6,652 bases of DNA, taken from NCBI GenBank assembly GCA_016844515.1, contig JAERMP010000129.1:1-6652 (forward strand), in the 5' to 3' direction. Source of the DNA: Thermoleophilia bacterium (GTDB lineage: Bacteria; Actinomycetota; Thermoleophilia; Gaiellales; Gaiellaceae). Both the position numbers and the translations under genes were made by a program. This document shows positions 4,582 to 6,652 of this stretch, piece after piece (positions within the stretch are counted from its first letter, which is position 1; each line of letters opens with the position of its first letter). The notes under the pieces are model-generated. The model ran no database searches and had not been told where the DNA came from. It saw nothing but the letters and a program-made list of their open reading frames with translations.

Positions 4582-6240
4582 CTAAGGAGCTTTCGCCGCC
4601 CCCAAAGCCTGCTGGAGCTTGACCATCTTGACGGCGATCTCGATCAGCAGCCAGTCGTCCCGGCGAAGGTCGAGGCCGGAGAGCTCGCCGATCCGCCTCA
4701 ACCGCTGCCGAAGTGTGTTGGGATGGACGTACAGCGCCTCGGACGTCGCACTGATGGAGCCGTGGCGACGGAGGAACTCCTCCAGCGTCGCCATCAGCTG
4801 CGCCCCACGCTGAGCGTCGTACTCCGCGAGCTTCGCCACCGCGTCCACGGTCGCGTCGCGCACGCCGCCGTCGACGGCGATGCGGAGGAGATACTTGTAC
4901 GCGCCGAGTTCCTCGTAGGCCAGGACGGCAGCCGTTTCTTTGAGGACGACCGTTCCCAGAAGCGCCTGCTGAGCCTCCGCGAAGCCGTCCGCGAACGCGG
5001 CTTGGCCCTGGCACACGCTCGAGACGCCGACGGAGACTGGCTGCTCGAACTCGCCGTGCACGCGGCGGATCCGCTCGAGAAAAGCGTCGCTGGACGTGGT
5101 CGTCAGCTTGACGAGCGCTCGAAGCGAATCGTCGCGCCGATCGAAGAGCGACCCCGGAGCAGCAATTCGAAGCGCCCGCTCGAGCGACTCGCTCGGCGGC
5201 TCCGCTACGAGAACGATGTGAGGCTGGTCGAGATCGCACCCGAGGCGCGCGGCCCGACCTTCGAGGTTGCCGCGCGGGCGGCCGCCGGCGAGCTCCTCGA
5301 AGAAGTCCTTGATCAGGTTCTTCTCCGTGAGCTGTTCGATCACCTGGACCTTCTTGACGCCAACGGCGACCTGGCTGGCGACGGCGCGGCCGAGCTCGAC
5401 CCTCGCGCTGCCCTCCGCCACGAGCAGCCCGATGAGCTCGCCGTTCACGACGAGCGGGATTGCGAGGCGCGTGCTGCGGCCACCCCGCGCGAGCTCGGGG
5501 CCGAGCTCTGCGAGGCCGAGCACCTGACGGGCATTCCCCGCCTCTGGGTCGCTCGCCTTCCGGTCGAGCTCTTCGCGTGCAGGATCGAGGAGGTAGACGT
5601 GGCAGGCGCGGGCTGCGAGGAGTGGACGGGCGTCGGCGACGACCGTATGCAACAGGTCGTCGAGCGCCTCCGCGCGCGCGATCGCCTCCGCGAGTTCCGT
5701 GAGCTGCTCGAGCTCGATCACGCGGAGTCGCGTCTCCTCGTAGAGGCGCGCATTCTCGATCGCGCCTGCCACGAGGGCGGCAGAGGTGACTAAGAAATCG
5801 ACCTCATCGTCCGAGAACTCGCGCGGAGCCTCGGTATGGGCGGTGATCACGCCGATCGCTTCTCCGGCACGATCGACGATCGGCACCGCGAGCAACGACT
5901 GGAACCGCTCCTCCTCGAGCTCCGGGACGTACTTCGTCCGCGGGTCGGCCAACGCGTCGTCCCGGATGAAGGCCGGCTCGCCGTGCTCTGCGGCCCACCA
6001 CGCGAGGCTCTCGCCCCGTTCGAACGCGACCTTGCCGACCTGGCGCTCGTAGGGAGGTGACGCTGCGCGGAGCACAAGCCGCGAGCCGTCGTCCTCGACC
6101 AGGTAGGCAAAGCAGGCGTGGACACCGCTCGCCTCCGACATCAGCCGAACGACGGATCGGAGCACCTCCTTGAGCTCGAGCGACGACGCAACTGTCGAGA
6201 CGATCTCGTGGAGGAACTTCTCACTCGTTTGCAGCGACAT
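4582..6240 (-). CDS. PucR/CdaR-family transcriptional regulator with two GAF domains
   Basis: Encodes 552 residues. A GAF domain at about 10-165 shows the typical core (HACFAYLVEDDGSRLVLRAA at 41-60, then SLLAVPIVDRAGEAIGVITAH around 115-135, then FSDDEVDFLVTSAALVAGAIENA at 142-164). A second, more divergent GAF-like domain at about 178-297 contains CHVYLLDP and LAIPLVVNGELIGLLV. A CdaR-type middle domain follows at about 330-450. The C-terminal PucR helix-turn-helix at about 478-540 contains LEEFLRRHGSISATSEALYV, HPNTLRQRLRRIGELSGLDL and DDWLLIEIAV. It is a cytoplasmic DNA-binding regulator probably sensing a small ligand through GAF; the ligand is unknown. PucR/CdaR relatives control purine, sugar-acid and amine catabolism. 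It is codirectional with glnT and separated from it by 202 bp containing hairpins and a dyad, so it probably controls that operon. ATG 6240 is the first plausible start for the GAF domain, although no Shine-Dalgarno precedes it and the leader may be short. Confidence 0.9.
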   Translation of the reverse strand: MSLQTSEKFLHEIVSTVASSLELKEVLRSVVRLMSEASGVHACFAYLVEDDGSRLVLRAASPPYERQVGKVAFERGESLAWWAAEHGEPAFIRDDALADPRTKYVPELEEERFQSLLAVPIVDRAGEAIGVITAHTEAPREFSDDEVDFLVTSAALVAGAIENARLYEETRLRVIELEQLTELAEAIARAEALDDLLHTVVADARPLLAARACHVYLLDPAREELDRKASDPEAGNARQVLGLAELGPELARGGRSTRLAIPLVVNGELIGLLVAEGSARVELGRAVASQVAVGVKKVQVIEQLTEKNLIKDFFEELAGGRPRGNLEGRAARLGCDLDQPHIVLVAEPPSESLERALRIAAPGSLFDRRDDSLRALVKLTTTSSDAFLERIRRVHGEFEQPVSVGVSSVCQGQAAFADGFAEAQQALLGTVVLKETAAVLAYEELGAYKYLLRIAVDGGVRDATVDAVAKLAEYDAQRGAQLMATLEEFLRRHGSISATSEALYVHPNTLRQRLRRIGELSGLDLRRDDWLLIEIAVKMVKLQQALGAAKAP

Positions 6241-6278
6241 CGTTCGGGATCGTACGACGCGCAGACCTCGCGAGTCCA

Positions 6279-6300
6279 GCCTCGCTTGCTAATGCGAGGC
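6279..6300. repeat. 7-bp perfect inverted repeat spanning the aminotransferase stop codon
   Basis: GCCTCGC at 6279-6285 and GCGAGGC at 6294-6300 around TTGCTAAT. The TAG stop of the upstream gene (6291-6289) is in the loop. There is no T run. It may be a weak terminator or mRNA-stability stem between the aminotransferase gene and the regulator gene. A further 8-bp palindrome, CTCGCGAG, lies at 6267-6274 in the 48-bp gap before the regulator start. Confidence 0.35.
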
Positions 6301-6652
6301 GGCGGCGCCGAGGTGGCGCTCGAACGCACCCGTCTCGACGATCTCGGTGATCTGCGCGACGGCGATCCTGATCTCGTCGTCGGTGTTGAAGTAGTGCGGC
6401 CCGAGGCGAATCCCGGCGCCCGGCCGGAAGTCACCGAGAACCCCTCGTGTCTCGAGCTCGGCGTAGACGGCGGCCGCCTCGGGGACGGCAATCGTGACGC
6501 TTCCTCCACGACGGGCAGGATCCCTGTGGCTCTGAACCTCGAACCCTGCGGCATCCGCGAGGTCGATCAAGAGCTGCGTCTGGCGCAATGAGTTCTCGCG
6601 GATCCGTGCGATTCCGACCTCCTCGACGAGGTCGTAGCCAGCAGTCCCGGCG
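6289..6652 (-). CDS. Class V aminotransferase / kynureninase-like protein, C-terminal part only
   Basis: The last 120 codons of a gene whose start lies beyond the right edge; the frame is open to base 6651. Visible features are GYDLVEEVGIARIRENSLRQ near the edge, then QTQLLIDLADAAGFEV, RDPARRGGSVTIAVP and GVLGDFRPGAGIRLGPHYFN before the TAG. This layout (small domain of a fold-type I PLP enzyme, with the RPG.GIRL.PH.YN motif that lies near the cofactor and substrate carboxylate) is that of class V aminotransferases and kynureninases. The PLP lysine is outside the window, so the exact reaction cannot be assigned. TTG 6588 is an internal codon, not a start. The 48-bp gap and shared direction allow cotranscription with the regulator gene, but that is not shown. 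Confidence 0.8.
   Translation of the reverse strand, partial: AGTAGYDLVEEVGIARIRENSLRQTQLLIDLADAAGFEVQSHRDPARRGGSVTIAVPEAAAVYAELETRGVLGDFRPGAGIRLGPHYFNTDDEIRIAVAQITEIVETGAFERHLGAAASH

Noticed and set aside
4474..5793. 439-codon plus-strand open frame opposite the regulator
   Set aside because: It is the antisense shadow of the GAF-PucR gene, runs through the two hairpins, and has low-complexity charged composition.

Overview
The window is GC-rich, and every gene I can support lies on the minus strand, so transcription runs from right to left. GC-biased third positions produce long spurious antisense frames. Codon bias, gene content and regulator type suggest a high-GC bacterium, most likely an actinobacterium (possibly Thermoleophilia-like). 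This is inference, because no rRNA or marker gene is present.

Layout in transcription order: (1) 6652-6289, the last 120 codons of a class V aminotransferase/kynureninase-like gene, cut by the window edge. (2) 6240-4582, a complete 552-residue GAF-GAF-PucR/CdaR-type transcriptional regulator. (3) 4581-4380, an intergenic region with two GC-rich hairpins just after the regulator, a 25-bp dyad that looks like an operator, and a strong Shine-Dalgarno before the next gene. (4) 4379-3012, a glutamine synthetase-fold ligase of the GlnT/type III or gamma-glutamylmethylamide synthetase (GmaS) kind. (5) 3011-2922, an AT-rich spacer built as a nested inverted repeat. (6) 2921-2016 glxB, 2016-1300 glxC and 1217-<1 glxD, which together form a split glutamate synthase large subunit (glutaminase, GXGXG scaffold, FMN synthase domain). 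The same set is called MgsABC when it acts as N-methylglutamate synthase.

The ligase makes a gamma-glutamyl amide (glutamine, or gamma-glutamylmethylamide if the amine is methylamine). GlxB would release the amine from it, and GlxCD would transfer the amine on FMN to make glutamate or an N-alkylglutamate. The GAF-PucR protein is the natural local regulator.

Two points stand out. First, the visible GlxD lacks all the cysteines expected at the [3Fe-4S] motif before PVGISTQ. It has D and Y residues there, which argues against ordinary ferredoxin-linked glutamate synthesis and fits a redox-neutral amine exchange. Second, the glxC-glxD junction carries an 81-bp near-tandem duplication (period 83 bp) containing GGGGTCAGACCCC-type palindromes. 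It creates a 27-codon chimeric mini-ORF joined at both ends by TGATG stop/start overlaps, so the translational-coupling geometry is kept across the duplication.
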